Shown here piece by piece: positions 1 to 11,219 of a stretch of DNA of 64,000 nt. Each line of letters opens with the position of its first letter. The first letter of the stretch is position 1. The translations under genes and the position numbers were made by a program. The stretch spans positions 28,312,097 to 28,376,096 of the forward strand of contig CM073324.1 in NCBI GenBank assembly GCA_037043015.1. Direction: 5' to 3'. Origin of the DNA: Bryum argenteum. Taxonomy: Eukaryota; Streptophyta; Bryopsida; Bryales; Bryaceae. Under the pieces are notes generated by a model that was not told the DNA's origin, did not search any database, and worked only from the letters and a program-made list of their open reading frames with translations.

Positions 1-1083
1 TACGGACTAATCAATCAAATAACTTTCAATGAAGATCTATAATTTACAAAGTAAAGAGGCTTTTGAGTTTACAACTTCCTTTGTATTGTAAGTAAGTTGC
101 CACATTGGTTTGTTGGGACAATGACTCACATCCGCCACGAAGATGAACGTCAACGTCAATAGCAGAAAAACACCTCTTATATGTATAGGGGCATACATGA
201 TGTTAATTTTATTGTTCTTGGTTTCAAACTCTCCTCCTCCAAAGTTATTCACAAAAACCATGGAGTTGTAGAAAGCAAAATAAACAAAATATAATATTGT
301 ATGCAAAAGGTTTACTATGTGTAAGAGATTTAAGATGTTAACAGTAAATAAACAATCTAAAAAGCACAAGATGTCAAGGTGCATTTATGAAGTCAAAACA
401 ACCAAAGGGTTTTGAGATCAATCTTAGTTCAATAGAACCATTAGAACAAAATAAAATTGTTTGTATAAACAGGAAATTAGATTGGTTATTAAACTTTGGC
501 TAAATTGATAGAGCACTTATTCTAGAAGCTCTCTTAGATGACAGAGCCAAACATCCCATCCACAAATCATTTCAAACATAGTGTTTGGACCTTGTCACAA
601 AAACTCCATCCAAATACGTTGTGTACACATAGGATAAGAGGTATGGGTTTCAAAAATTCATAACCCAAAGAGGTATGAACACACAAGTAGATAGATCATT
701 GAACCTTCAGATGCTTCCGATGGGGTTACTATTTCAAAGACTCTTTTTATAGTACAAAGTCATTAGTAATGGATTGGGTATATCAGTTCGAATAACCTTT
801 TATGTGACTTTTAACATACGCTCACGTTGGATAACCTTTATTGACTCAAAAAATTGAATATTGACTTAAAAAATCGAGGGCGGTCTTGAAACACTTCTTA
901 TTCTTTTTGAAATGAGTGAGGGCAATCAAAGTTACTACTTGTTGTTTATTTATAAATATCTTATCATGTTTGTGTTGATTTATGGCCGCCCTTTGAAACT
1001 CCTGATTGATCATTGTTTGGGCTATCAAGAGTTGAAATGTGCAATATTATATGGTTGGTTTGAGATTATAGATTATATGAAAT

Positions 1084-1141
<58 letters not shown>

Positions 1142-1752
1142 TTCACTCCTAAGCCTCGACTTTGATTTTTAGGTACTTATATTTGCATATATTGAATTCA
1201 TTATCCTTTATATTAGAAGTATATCAAAGTTTAAAAGTATGCAACCAAGCATCATATCCACCAAAAAAAAAAAATTAATTTCATAATAGGGTTTGAATCA
1301 AGTCACGTACAAGAAGCTTATAATTACTAAAAGGGTGACAAGAAAATTGTTGTATCAATTCTACAACCACAATTGATAGTATATTCATCTGACAAAAACC
1401 TATACCCCTATTTTATATGGTATCATATTTACTACTCTAATATTCACTTGAAAGTCAAGCAAAAATTATTACAAATAATCATGACAATTCCAATAAATGA
1501 TCAAGTGATCAAGTCACATGTTGAGTAGATTTAATACGATTGTGTATTTTTGGTCTTTAATCATAACCTAGCATAATCACATTGATTGAACCAAGTTCAT
1601 CCCTTCATTCATGTGTCCAATCTTTTGTGAAATAAAATCTGATGTAACTTCAATTCCAAACTAACTCCAATTGTTAAGTTTGTAGTGCCACCAAGGTTAT
1701 GATTCTAGTACAATATATGGTCAAACTCCATTAAGAATGATTTATTTTTGTT
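1..1752. other. AT-rich intergenic spacer
   Basis: This is the spacer downstream of the DRC4 stop codon. It is strongly AT-rich and holds only short open frames. The longest, on the minus strand at 37-384 (115 codons, hydrophobic N-terminal half), resembles nothing I recognise and is probably chance. A dinucleotide tract lies at 1087-1138. I see no RNA gene and no transposon terminus. Confidence 0.6.
1087..1138. repeat. (AT)26 microsatellite
   Basis: An uninterrupted AT dinucleotide tract of 52 bases is read directly from the sequence. It lies in spacer, so no coding effect is expected. Length polymorphism is likely. Confidence 0.97.
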
Positions 1753-2707
1753 CTATGGCATCATAGAATTGGAAATGTAATGAGGTAAACCCATCTCCTC
1801 AAGTGGAATGCCGTACTCTGCCATCTTTGCTTCAAATGCTTTGATAACATCATTATGTGCCTGATAACCAAAATATGAACTAACTTTTTTGACGTTTCTT
1901 GCTTCTTGTTCATTTTCAATAAAAGTATCAAGATTATTTTAACATTTATTTCGAGAAAATCATAATTTTTATATATATAGAGTTTCAAGACGATTAATTT
2001 TTATTACCTTCGTAACTTTTCCTAGGTCGTAGCGTAAGGACTTGATCAAATTATTCTTCGATTCCAAAACATTTTCTATACCGGAATTTGGGTCCAGTTT
2101 AATTCCAGCTTCTCCAATTTGTGCTTCCTACATCATTGGACCAGTTCATACAAAACTAGTGTAACTCCATGAATTCTTGGAATCATAACTTTAAACCACA
2201 AGCTAAGTTGTGAACATTTTTTTAATCAACTAATATGATTAAAAGACCAATCTTTAAGTCAAGCACCTTTTTCTCAAGTTTTTCTCCCAAAACTTGCACC
2301 TTGCGTTGTAGAAGCATGCTCTTAAGCCCACACTTTTGTTGGACATCATAAATGCTGCTCTCAAATTTAGCAAAAACTTTGTCTCTTTCCGCTTGAAGCT
2401 ATTTTGATAGGAAATTGATAAGTATGCAAGAATATAATGTTCAACTAATGAACAACATTGAGCTACGTTTCATTTATTACACATAGTATGTAGTGTTATG
2501 GGTAATTAAAATTCTTAACCTCTAGCCGACCCTATATTTAATATCAACATTTTGGAAGAAGTGGTGAAACTTTGAAGATCCATGATATCTACCGAGGTAA
2601 CCCAACTCAAGAGACAGGGTGCTTGAAGATTCTCTACAAAAACTTCTCAAATATCCAACCCTAGTCCAACTTCCTAAGATTAATCTACTAGTAAATTTGG
2701 ATTGGCC

Positions 2708-2758
<51 letters not shown>

Positions 2759-5700
2759 AAAACTAAAACTAAACTGAAAAGTATCTCAATGACAGGATGT
2801 CCCTTTAATGACCAAAAGGACAACATTTGTGACAAAAGTTTAAAATGTCCAAATTGTTGGGACGATCACACACAAGTGGCTGCTACAATTGGATCGTGGA
2901 TTGACACGAATGATAGGATGTTGGTAATGACATGTCGCAAAACACACAAAGCTCTTTTGTCATTTGAGACACTTTCTATGGACCCTTTAACAAATTGCCA
3001 TTGTTTCCGTCGTTACTTTCTTGCCATTTTCTCCTAGTGATTTTCTTTGTTTTTGAGAAATGCACCTATTAAGCGAAAGTTTGCATTTCCATTGTCAATT
3101 AGAAAGTGGTAGTTGTGAACAATTTGGTAACAACATGTGACATTGCCTATTGCTACAGAAAAGGTGAGAATTAGTAAAAATCTGAAACTATTTACCTGTT
3201 CACATCGTTTCTGGAGAACTTGGAAGTCCCATTCTAGTTGTTTAAATTGCTTTGTCTTTTCCTTTAATCCTGAACTTGCTTGAGCAAGTAAGTGTTTGTC
3301 CTAAAATTGGTTTATCGTTGTTTATATGTAGAAAATCCATTATGATATTAGAGTATAATCTATAGCAATATGTGAAGCAAAGAAATAAGGATATTATGTT
3401 TATTGTCTACAATATGACCATGTAAAAATAATTACTTTTTCATAGTTAGTAAGATCTCTTCTGAGTCCATCAACCTCCTTCAGAGCTTTTGCCAATGGTT
3501 CAGTAAGCCTCTTATTTTCTTGTGCAATTTCATACATTAGTTTCTCATTGGCAGCCTCTTTTTTTTTCATATCTGTCACATCTTCCTAGAAAAACTACCA
3601 TGTGAAGCTGTGAGTGGTTTTCACATGAGTACCTTATCAAGATCTTATGTAAATACAAGTCTTTATTAAGGAAACAAGGTAATGTAGAGGCACTCTCATA
3701 GAGATGAATGCTAGAGAGAAATTAGCAACTAATCAAGTTTCCAAGTCATACCTTGAGGGTTTTGATTAAGTCAAGGTTATTGTGAGTGATATCGTTGTAG
3801 TAGCATTTGATTTCCGTAAATGCTTTCTCATGTTTCTTCATCAACTCACTAACATGCACATTCTTACGTTCTTCAATCTCTTGGATCTCTACTTTTCGCC
3901 GTAGGTCCATTTCCTCTCTTAACCCCTAAAGGCCCAAGCGTTTTTGCAACCTCCAATCTCAAAATCTGCGATTTTTGACCACATTGTGGAGTTTGGAGTA
4001 TGGCATAAATTTTTATTGTATTCTGGAACATTCAACCGTAAGATCTTGAACCTAACTTCATCCATGATTACCATGTCAAATCTCAACCGTTGGATCTGCA
4101 CCATTTGTGAGATCATAACGTTCAAAGTTGATGCAGAAATTTTTTTGTGGCTTGCCCGAAAGACATAGTCTACTTGGTGCAAAGGGAGACTTGGTGATTG
4201 TTACCCTAAACATTTTGCTAGTATTTTTTTCCATGTTAGAAATCAAGTTGGCCACACCCATGCAAAATTTTAGACACTCATTCCACTTTTTGGACCTTCA
4301 TACAATTTTTTTTCTAGAAGGAGGCAAAAAAGTACTCTAAGTGAACAAATTGGGGTTCTAATACAAATCCACCATCAACTTTTTGAATTTTTCAAAAGTG
4401 AACGGTGAAAATGTTCCTTTACACAAATCAGAGTCATGGGGGAAAAAAAAATTTGAAAAAAAGTAAAATCTCAATTATTGACAATTTTGGAGAACATAAA
4501 CACACATATGCAAATTAGTAAATGGACGGGCAACAAAGAAGAATGGGAACCCATTCTCAATCTTACGGGCCCATTGCTGGCAATATGGCAGAGCTATGAA
4601 TAGCCTACTGCCACCATAAATACTTTGCCTAATATTCTATGTAGATAGCTATGACATGTGTCACTTGCAATAAAGGGAGGGCTTTCTTCCCGTTGCTCCC
4701 CACCGTTACTAAGCTCCCTAAGCTCTTTATAAGTTCCCTATAAAAAGATGATCTGACAAAAAGGCCCACGCTTGCAACGACAAAGTGGATTTGACTGGCA
4801 CCTTGGGGAGCCACATGAGGTGGCAGGAATTTCGTGATCTGGAAAGAGCCGAGCTGGAGGAGCTGGCCCGCCTTGCTGCCGTCCCTGGCCACCACTTGTA
4901 CCGTGCAGTAGGCGCACTGATTGAAGCCCCCTTTGCGAAGTCGTTCTCCAGGGCACAAAATAGAATTCTCCTAACTGGAGAAAGGACTCCAGGGATTGCC
5001 GAACACCTACAAAATCACCAAAATTTATCAATTTACAAGAATTCTAATGTAACTAATAAAAAAATAAATTATCCATAAGCATAGTATTATTCATAGTATT
5101 ATTACTAACTTTTGTATGTGGGGTAAGAAACAAAGCAAAGAATTATTCACAAGCAATATTCAAATTATTGTGGTGTCATTTGTTTGTGGGGTAAGAAATA
5201 AAGCAAAGTATTATTCATAACTCAACTACTATTCATATTTGTTTGTGGGATAAAAACATAGCAAAGTATTATTCACAAGCAAAGTACTATTCATATTATT
5301 ATTACTAACGTTTGTTTGTGGGGTTCGAAATAAAGCAAAGTATTATTCACAAGGAAAGTACTATTATTCACAAGCAAAGTACTATATGCGCAAAATGTGG
5401 GGTAACAAACTTGAGCTTCCTCTTTGTATGCAAAAAAGAAATACTTACATTCACTCACATATGGCGTTGGCGTCGTATGGCAATATCTGTGTGCCACTTC
5501 TCAAAGCAACCTCGATTGAGACACATCCATTTGTCTCCACACTTCCGGCAGTAATAATGTGGTTCAAATTTTTGGCAAACCACACACCGACGTCGTAATT
5601 TTGTATATGTGGGTACACAAATCAATGGCGTGTTCCTTGCTCGAGGAATATCCGCGGGGTGTGAATCTCTCATAGGCCACCCTTGAAGAAGGGCTTCACA

Positions 5701-8700
5701 TAAGCCCTTCTTGAATTGAAGGTGTGTCATCGGCGTGCGGTTATATCGATAGTGTTTCACACACTCCAAATAATATATATACATGTTGACAATCGAGACA
5801 TCCAATAAGAAGAAAAAATACGGTGCCACCACTTGTGGCTCCGTACTTGGCATGAATAGGATGCTCGGAGTTGATCGGCAACATCTACACCTCGCATGTG
5901 AGTTGTATATTCTTTCAAAATCGGGGATGTTAGAATCATTTCACGACTTGCACCATTTCGCCGAGGGACCGTTACTACCTTCTCACATGGGGGTTGAATT
6001 GGCAAATAATGAGTGGAAATAAGAAGCACGGGCTTCTTATCCTTCCACATAACACATGATATCGTGCGGGTGTCATGCATTTTCCATAAAGTTGTGCCTT
6101 GAGGCACATTTTTGAAAGAATTGGTGTTTTTCAAATCTAAGGGAAGACCAACCCGGTTTGCCCTTATTGTCCCACATGCATACATTTCCCGTGATAAAAG
6201 AGTTGTGAAAAGTCCAAAACTAGTGAAGTAATTATCCATTGTCACGCAATGGCCTAAGTTCCAAAGGCCATCCACTAACCTCATAACTACATTATGGGCC
6301 AATCGAGCATCGCCAAGAACAATATTAGGTTGTTCTATGGGAAGGGGGGCTACAATATTGTCTTTTCCACAATAGATCTCGAAATTCCATACGAACTTTG
6401 AAATCGAGCATGCCAAACACCAAACCTTCAAGCCCCACTTTTGAGGCTTCTTAGGCATATATTGACGTATCGGTGAATATGTCCCCTTATAGCGAATCAT
6501 CATTTCATCAATGGTCAAATATTTTCCAAGAAACCATGCCTTTTTACATTGATCTCTCATAGCATTGACTAACCATCTTGTTTGACCGATTTTGTCATAA
6601 CCCGGGTCCCCTCTAGTTTGTCCTTCCATGTTTGTAAGATGGAGACATCTCCTAATGTCTTGAAATCGGGCCCGTGTAAATATATTTGAAATACTTGGGC
6701 ATCCAAAGAGGTCATCACGCATCCAATATGTTCTTACATTAGGTTGAACCCTCAACCCCATATATATGGCTAAGGCCATAAATGCTTTGAGGCTCGAAAT
6801 TGTCATATTCTCCCAAGTAGGACCACCTTTGGTATTTCCATGCTCATCTAAAGGAGCATTTGCATACCGATTAGTTTCTTGAACAATAGTGGCCAACATG
6901 TGTGGAGTCCAAAAGAGGCCAAATAAATCCATAAAACTTGGCATACCACGATGATGACGAGAAGGACCCATGGGTTTCCCCAAAAATGATATCGGCATTG
7001 GATTATACATAATACTTGGGTTTCCCCAAGTCTCATTCCTAAATTGCCACCTAATATCCTCTTGTTGATGGGGTAACCCATCGTTACGATTATCTCCATC
7101 ACTATCAGAGGCACTTTCAAAATTGGGTAAGTCCTCACTATCATTCCCACCCAAATCATCCCTCACACCATTGCGTGTCATTCTCCTTCTTATTATATGT
7201 TCTTCCTCAACATCATCATCCCACTCCATATTATTATTACCGCCCTCAGTATCATTGCCATAGAATTCTCCAGGCCCAATACCAGTACTTCTCTCCCCAA
7301 TAAAAATATTTGGCTGCAATGTGAATTGACCAATATTTTCTTCTGAAGTCACAACTACTGGTTGCCCTTGTAGCCCAAGCGTATGGCCTGTAAGGGGAAG
7401 GCCAGAAGGCGATGCACCCGCCACAGGAAGGCCCTGGTGCCCGGGTAAGCAGGCGTGCCGGCCGTTGCTGCTGTTCGGCTGGAGATGCCCCGCTGCGCTC
7501 GGCGCCGGACCCCAGCTGGCAGCCGACGCGCTTGACTCGCCGACGTGGCCCGACCTCGTGGCCGCGGCGCTGTGCCAGCCCGCAGTCCGCCGGCTTGAGT
7601 CCCATACTAGTCGCAACGCCGTTGCATCACCGCAATCTTGGTCGACGCCTAGCTGCAGCGCTGGTCCGTGCATCTCACCACTCCCGCTTGCTTCTTCGGG
7701 ATCAGGTCCAGCATTGTAGATCTCACCACCTCTCTTCCGTCCTCTTCGGCCAAAGTTTATTGCTGCAAGCAAGACTTCAGGTGGCCAGAGGATATCCTCA
7801 AGACTTGCAGCTCTCTCCATACCACTATCATCTTCTCCTTCTTCATTACACAATTCTTCTGAGCTTGGGTAATACGCATGCACTGGAGATTGCGAATTCA
7901 AGTACTCGCCGTTGAAGCCAACATCTGTATCAGGGAAGGTCATGAGCTCAACTCCAGGTCCTAGATCTGGCAATTCTTGATGTTGAGGAGGTAATATTGC
8001 TTCAGGACTAGATGGTGGGCTTGGAGGAACCGTAGTTGGTTCCGGTTGTGTCTGTAGACGTGAACTCCTTCTCATTGGAATATTGTCCCACTCCATCTGT
8101 ATTCTCCAAGTTAGACATTACTCATAACTCTCAACTATGAAATTTAGGTACATGTTACACAAGAGATACTCACCTCCTTTGACTTCTTCCATGATCGACG
8201 TGGAGGCATTGCTTGTATCGGGCCAAGTAGATTTGACAATATCAAGAAATTCTTGCTCAAAAGCGTGTTGATCAACCCACCCTAGAATATGTGCGGCTTG
8301 CCTGTAGAAATGGTGTCGGAAATTATTTGCTTGTGGATTTCTTGGCCAAGCTTTGGACTTCTTACGAACGCGTAAACTGCGCAAATGTTTTTGATCAAGC
8401 AGTGAAAGGAGGTCATGAATCTGATGTGCTCGAAGGTGTTTGCGTACAGCCCAGGAACGAAGGCGAGCTTCTGGATCGGCAGATGGAGGCGGCAATGTCG
8501 AAATAAGAAGTGGCTGCAAGTTTCCGACACTCACAACCGCAGTATTGGGTTCCTGCATATGGTCATATTAGTCAGTTGATGTGATGTCAGTTTACCATGC
8601 AAGTTCCACATGCAAACCAAGTTCATGTTCATGTATTCGAACCCGTTGATGTGATCGCTCCTCGATCTGTGCAATCATCTGATCGCTCACTGGCGCATGG

Positions 8701-11219
8701 GCTGCCGAAGTTGGTGATGATCTGCAGGCTGCCGAACTTGATGCAGCGGCGACCTTGAAGCTGGACGGTCGGAGGCAGCTGCAGTACGCCTCCGAAGGAA
8801 CTCGTCGACCTCCCTGGCACGTACAGTTCGCCGCCGATTCCTCTCGCTGAAGCTCAACCTCGGCGGCAAGTACAGTTGGACCACGAAGGAGCTGTTCGAT
8901 CTCCCTGGCCGAAGACTCTACTGCGTAATCACCATTTTCAGTGCTCTGATCATTTTCGGTCCATACTGGCACCTCGATGAATCCTTCTCCTACTGTTGCA
9001 CTCGCCTCTCTCGAATCGGTAGTTGCTAGTGAAATGATGGCAGCAGTCACAGGAACCCCGTCCAAAGAATTTGCAAAACTAGCCATAATGGATTTTTGTT
9101 ACTTTTGAAATATGCTTTGGATTTGATGTATGCTGTTTGTTGTTCCCAACATCTTTCCATGAGTTTCTCATTCAAATTCTGAAATTTGAATCGCCCCATG
9201 TCAGTGTGTTCTCAGCCGCCAGTTTCACGAAGTTTGTAGTTATGACATGTATTTGGAGGGGGCGTCAATCTTTGGCCAGTCCCAAAGCATTCAATTCTGC
9301 CGAATGTTGGGTCCTCCAAAACCCTGCTTGGAACCCCTGCCCCTCTGGAGTTTTCTCGAGTGACCCTCGCAACTGCCCCCATTTCCACCTTGTTCCTTAG
9401 TGGCCACAACAACAACCCGTTCTGCCCTTTCTCAACTCCAAATCAAAAATTTGCTCTACAAGGCACTAAAATTGGAATCTTACTTTGCAAATTTTACCAC
9501 ACACAATTACTATGTTTCCCGACACACACACCAAATTACAGCCCAAAACACCAAAATTTGACCTCTCATCTAAGGTGCCCAAAACTGCAAAACGCCGATT
9601 CGGCTTTCCTGGGCCTTTAGGGGTTAAAGTCTTGATCTGTTGTGCAAATGTGTGTTGCAAAAAAACTTGAAATAAAATTCACATCTTAAATTGTAAGTTT
9701 CCAATAATAAAATACTTTAATGAGGAGATGACCTTTCGTTCAGATTTTTGTTGAAGTTCTTTGGCATTTTGATCAAACTCTTGGCGCATCTTTGTGGCTT
9801 CTTTTGCATGTTCCTAAAACTTTACTCAAGGTTTGAAATATTTGAGTGGTATAGAATAAGTGGTTACTCTAATCTATATGAAAATGCATTTATATACATA
9901 AACAATAGCACTAGATAAATCTTTCTTGAACCCAAAATTTTCAAAAAAAGTGCAAGATATTGTAGTCTCCTTGAGATAAAAATGTCATTTCTCGTACTAG
10001 TTTGAATGCTCGTATGACATCTTCATAGGACAATTCCATCTCTTTTACACGGTCTTTAAGAGCACGTTTATCATTCCTGCAATTTGCGTCCAAAATTTAA
10101 CTGCATCAGACCAACAAAATATCAGCTACATTGAGTCTTTAATATACCACATGAAATATATTTTAGTATATATCAATGTGAGTAGTGCCAAGAAGCTCTA
10201 CGATTAAGAACATTAACGTACACAAGTTCCCCTTCACGCTTGCTAAATTGTTCTCGTTGTAATTTGAGAGCTTGTTCGTTGTCAGCTTTTATTGTAGCTA
10301 TCATATTTTGTTGCTCATATAGTAGGTGTTTCATTTTTTGGTTGTAAACCTGAATTATTGACCAATTCATTAAAAACTTTGATATGGCATAATAAAGTTA
10401 TTAATCAAATAGAACAAATAGATAATTTTTACCCTTCTCCAACATGACTTGGTCATCCACCACAGAAGATCATTCTTCAACAACATAAGTGGGACAAAAG
10501 AATATTATAAACTCTCAAAAAAGATATTGCAATTTGACTACAAACGAACCTTGAGCTCAAGTTGATGTGCTTCTTCAAGCTTTTCCATAGCTCTATCCTT
10601 GTTGCGAAATTCAGCACGTAACTTGTCATACTCTTCTTTTTTGACTTCCCAAAATGATGAGACTTTGTCCTGAGAATATGTTTTAGTACAAATAAGTAGT
10701 ACGAAACTTATTCCACATAGTTTAAAAGACCATTAAATTTCTGGTTGTTTTTTGTGTTCTTGAAGTCAATGAATATAATAGAGTACTTAATATACACCAT
10801 ACATTCAAGTCCTCATGGATAACATATGTTACAAAAAAGTTAGAACCTCCAGTCTCTAGGCATCTAGATGAACAAGGAGAAATTTACAAGAACCACTCAA
10901 AGAAGACTTGATAGTCCTTCTTTTATACAAGTTCCTCAATTTTGATTTCTCCAATATGGTGCACACCAATGAAGGTTTTGATTTTAAAGAATGCACCAAG
11001 TTGCTATTAGTTTTTTTTTTTTACACAAAAAGAGAATGTATAATTTTGTATTCTTACTCGTTCGAGCATCATGAGATTGCGCTCTTGGGTCTCTTTATCC
11101 TTGGCGACATTGATGACTGCAATTTGTGCCAATAATTCGGCAGGTGTGGGACCTTCTGGTCCTTCATTTTTCTTCTTTCCCTTTCCCTTCCCCTTCTTCC
11201 CTCCTTTCTTTGGTCCCAT
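1753..11219 (-). CDS. DRC4: Dynein regulatory complex subunit 4 (GAS8-like), interrupted by a piggyBac element
   Basis: This is the axonemal nexin-dynein regulatory complex subunit (GAS8/PF2 family), which links doublet microtubules and controls dynein in motile flagella, here those of sperm. Exons on the minus strand: 11219-11058, 10669-10550, 10349-10222, 10076-9998, 9813-9733, 9636-9628 plus 3922-3752 (one exon split by the transposon, counting one TTAA), 3585-3436, 3300-3196, 2398-2267, 2127-2008, 1860-1753. All introns are GT-AG. The sum is 454 codons plus stop, close to the family length. The N-terminus is Lys/Gly-rich ([17 protein letters not shown]). The rest is coiled coil with family-typical stretches: [99 protein letters not shown]. 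The element sits in codons for T-L-R near residue 194. Read-through would give 190 native residues, then about 56 codons (the last 52 transposon-encoded), then a stop. No other lesion is visible. Identification is from remembered family motifs. Confidence 0.93.
2709..2756. repeat. A48 homopolymer in DRC4 intron 8
   Basis: A run of 48 A is followed by a few AACTAA-type units. It lies in the intron between the exons ending at 3196 and starting at 2398. It may be the tail of a retroposed sequence or simple expansion, and it is prone to sequencing error. Confidence 0.9.
3919..3936. repeat. Left TTAA and terminal inverted repeat of the piggyBac element
   Basis: TTAA at 3919-3922 is followed by CCCCTAAAGGCCCA (3923-3936), the exact inverse of 9610-9623. 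On the minus strand, DRC4 coding sequence resumes directly after this TTAA. Confidence 0.96.
4780..4990. other. GC-rich island in the 3' part of the piggyBac element
   Basis: A block of about 200 bases is distinctly GC-richer than the AT-rich DNA on both sides. It is open on the plus strand ([20 protein letters not shown]) and on the minus strand. No known domain is recognised. A captured host gene fragment is possible, and non-coding is equally possible. Confidence 0.35.
5070..5390. repeat. Degenerate direct repeats inside the piggyBac element
   Basis: Several imperfect copies of a 50-70 base unit recur, built on TTTGTTTGTGGGGT, AAATAAAGCAAAGTATTATT and CACAAGCAAAGTACTATTC. They lie between the transposase stop and the left subterminal region. 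They could be internal binding sites or ordinary tandem expansion. Confidence 0.7.
5455..8096 (-). CDS. piggyBac-type transposase, one frameshift near the C-terminus
   Basis: A 779-codon frame (8096-5757) starts at ATG 8096 directly after a plausible acceptor CAG. It begins with a long acidic, Pro/Ser-rich region. The DDE_Tnp_1_7 core starts near residue 360 ([20 protein letters not shown]). Probable catalytic acidic residues lie in [12 protein letters not shown] (about residue 530), VTMDNYFTS (about 621) and [13 protein letters not shown] (about 685). The family motif [16 protein letters not shown] follows. After HKWWHR the frame is lost at a T6 run (about 5808-5820). The expected sequence, [10 protein letters not shown] onward, continues in another frame to 5455 and ends in a Cys/His-rich finger ([20 protein letters not shown]). 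A single one-base indel therefore separates core and finger. Otherwise it is intact, which fits a young element. The loss could also be a sequencing error in the homopolymer. Confidence 0.9.
8118..8558 (-). CDS. Accessory open frame upstream of the piggyBac transposase
   Basis: This 146-codon frame has a composition unlike random AT-rich DNA, including a basic stretch ([18 protein letters not shown]) and a helical segment ([20 protein letters not shown]). A good donor (GTGAGT, 8173-8168) follows an in-frame Glu/Val/Lys/Gly segment. An acceptor-like CAG lies just upstream at about 8553, so it looks like an internal exon of the element's transcript. I could not make its phase agree with the transposase ATG at 8096. 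Function is unrecognised. It may be a separate small protein or an N-terminal exon. Confidence 0.45.
   Translation of the reverse strand: MQEPNTAVVSVGNLQPLLISTLPPPSADPEARLRSWAVRKHLRAHQIHDLLSLLDQKHLRSLRVRKKSKAWPRNPQANNFRHHFYRQAAHILGWVDQHAFEQEFLDIVKSTWPDTSNASTSIMEEVKGGEYLLCNMYLNFIVESYE
8592..9086 (-). CDS. First open frame of the piggyBac element, unknown function
   Basis: A 164-codon frame starting [14 protein letters not shown], on the transposase strand and near the element's right end, so it may be the first exon of the element's transcript. It contains a Cys-rich patch ([17 protein letters not shown]) and is otherwise Ala/Ser/Glu-rich and GC-richer than its surroundings. Possible donors lie near 8597-8610, but I could not join it in phase to the next frame. 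No family is recognised. It could be host sequence captured by the element. Confidence 0.4.
   Translation of the reverse strand: MASFANSLDGVPVTAAIISLATTDSREASATVGEGFIEVPVWTENDQSTENGDYAVESSAREIEQLLRGPTVLAAEVELQREESAANCTCQGGRRVPSEAYCSCLRPSSFKVAAASSSAACRSSPTSAAHAPVSDQMIAQIEERSHQRVRIHEHELGLHVELAW
9610..9627. repeat. Right terminal inverted repeat and TTAA of the piggyBac element
   Basis: TGGGCCTTTAGGGG at 9610-9623 is followed by TTAA at 9624-9627. The nine bases at 9628-9636 are the start of DRC4 exon 6, preceded on the minus strand by an intron acceptor CAG at 9639-9637. Confidence 0.96.

Larger units (their letters stand above)
3923..9623 (-). mobile_element. piggyBac-superfamily DNA transposon, near-intact, in a DRC4 exon
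   Basis: The element is 5701 bp. It has perfect 14-bp terminal inverted repeats, CCCCTAAAGGCCCA at 3923-3936 and its complement at 9610-9623, and is flanked on both sides by TTAA (3919-3922, 9624-9627), the hallmark target duplication of piggyBac. A further subterminal motif, GCGTTTTTGCA on the left and GCGTTTTGCA read inward from the right, is offset by about 13 bases. It encodes a DDE_Tnp_1_7-type transposase on the minus strand, the same direction as the host gene. The left end (about 4040-4265) has diverged relatives at 39.6-39.8 kb and 49.7-49.8 kb. Confidence 0.95.
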
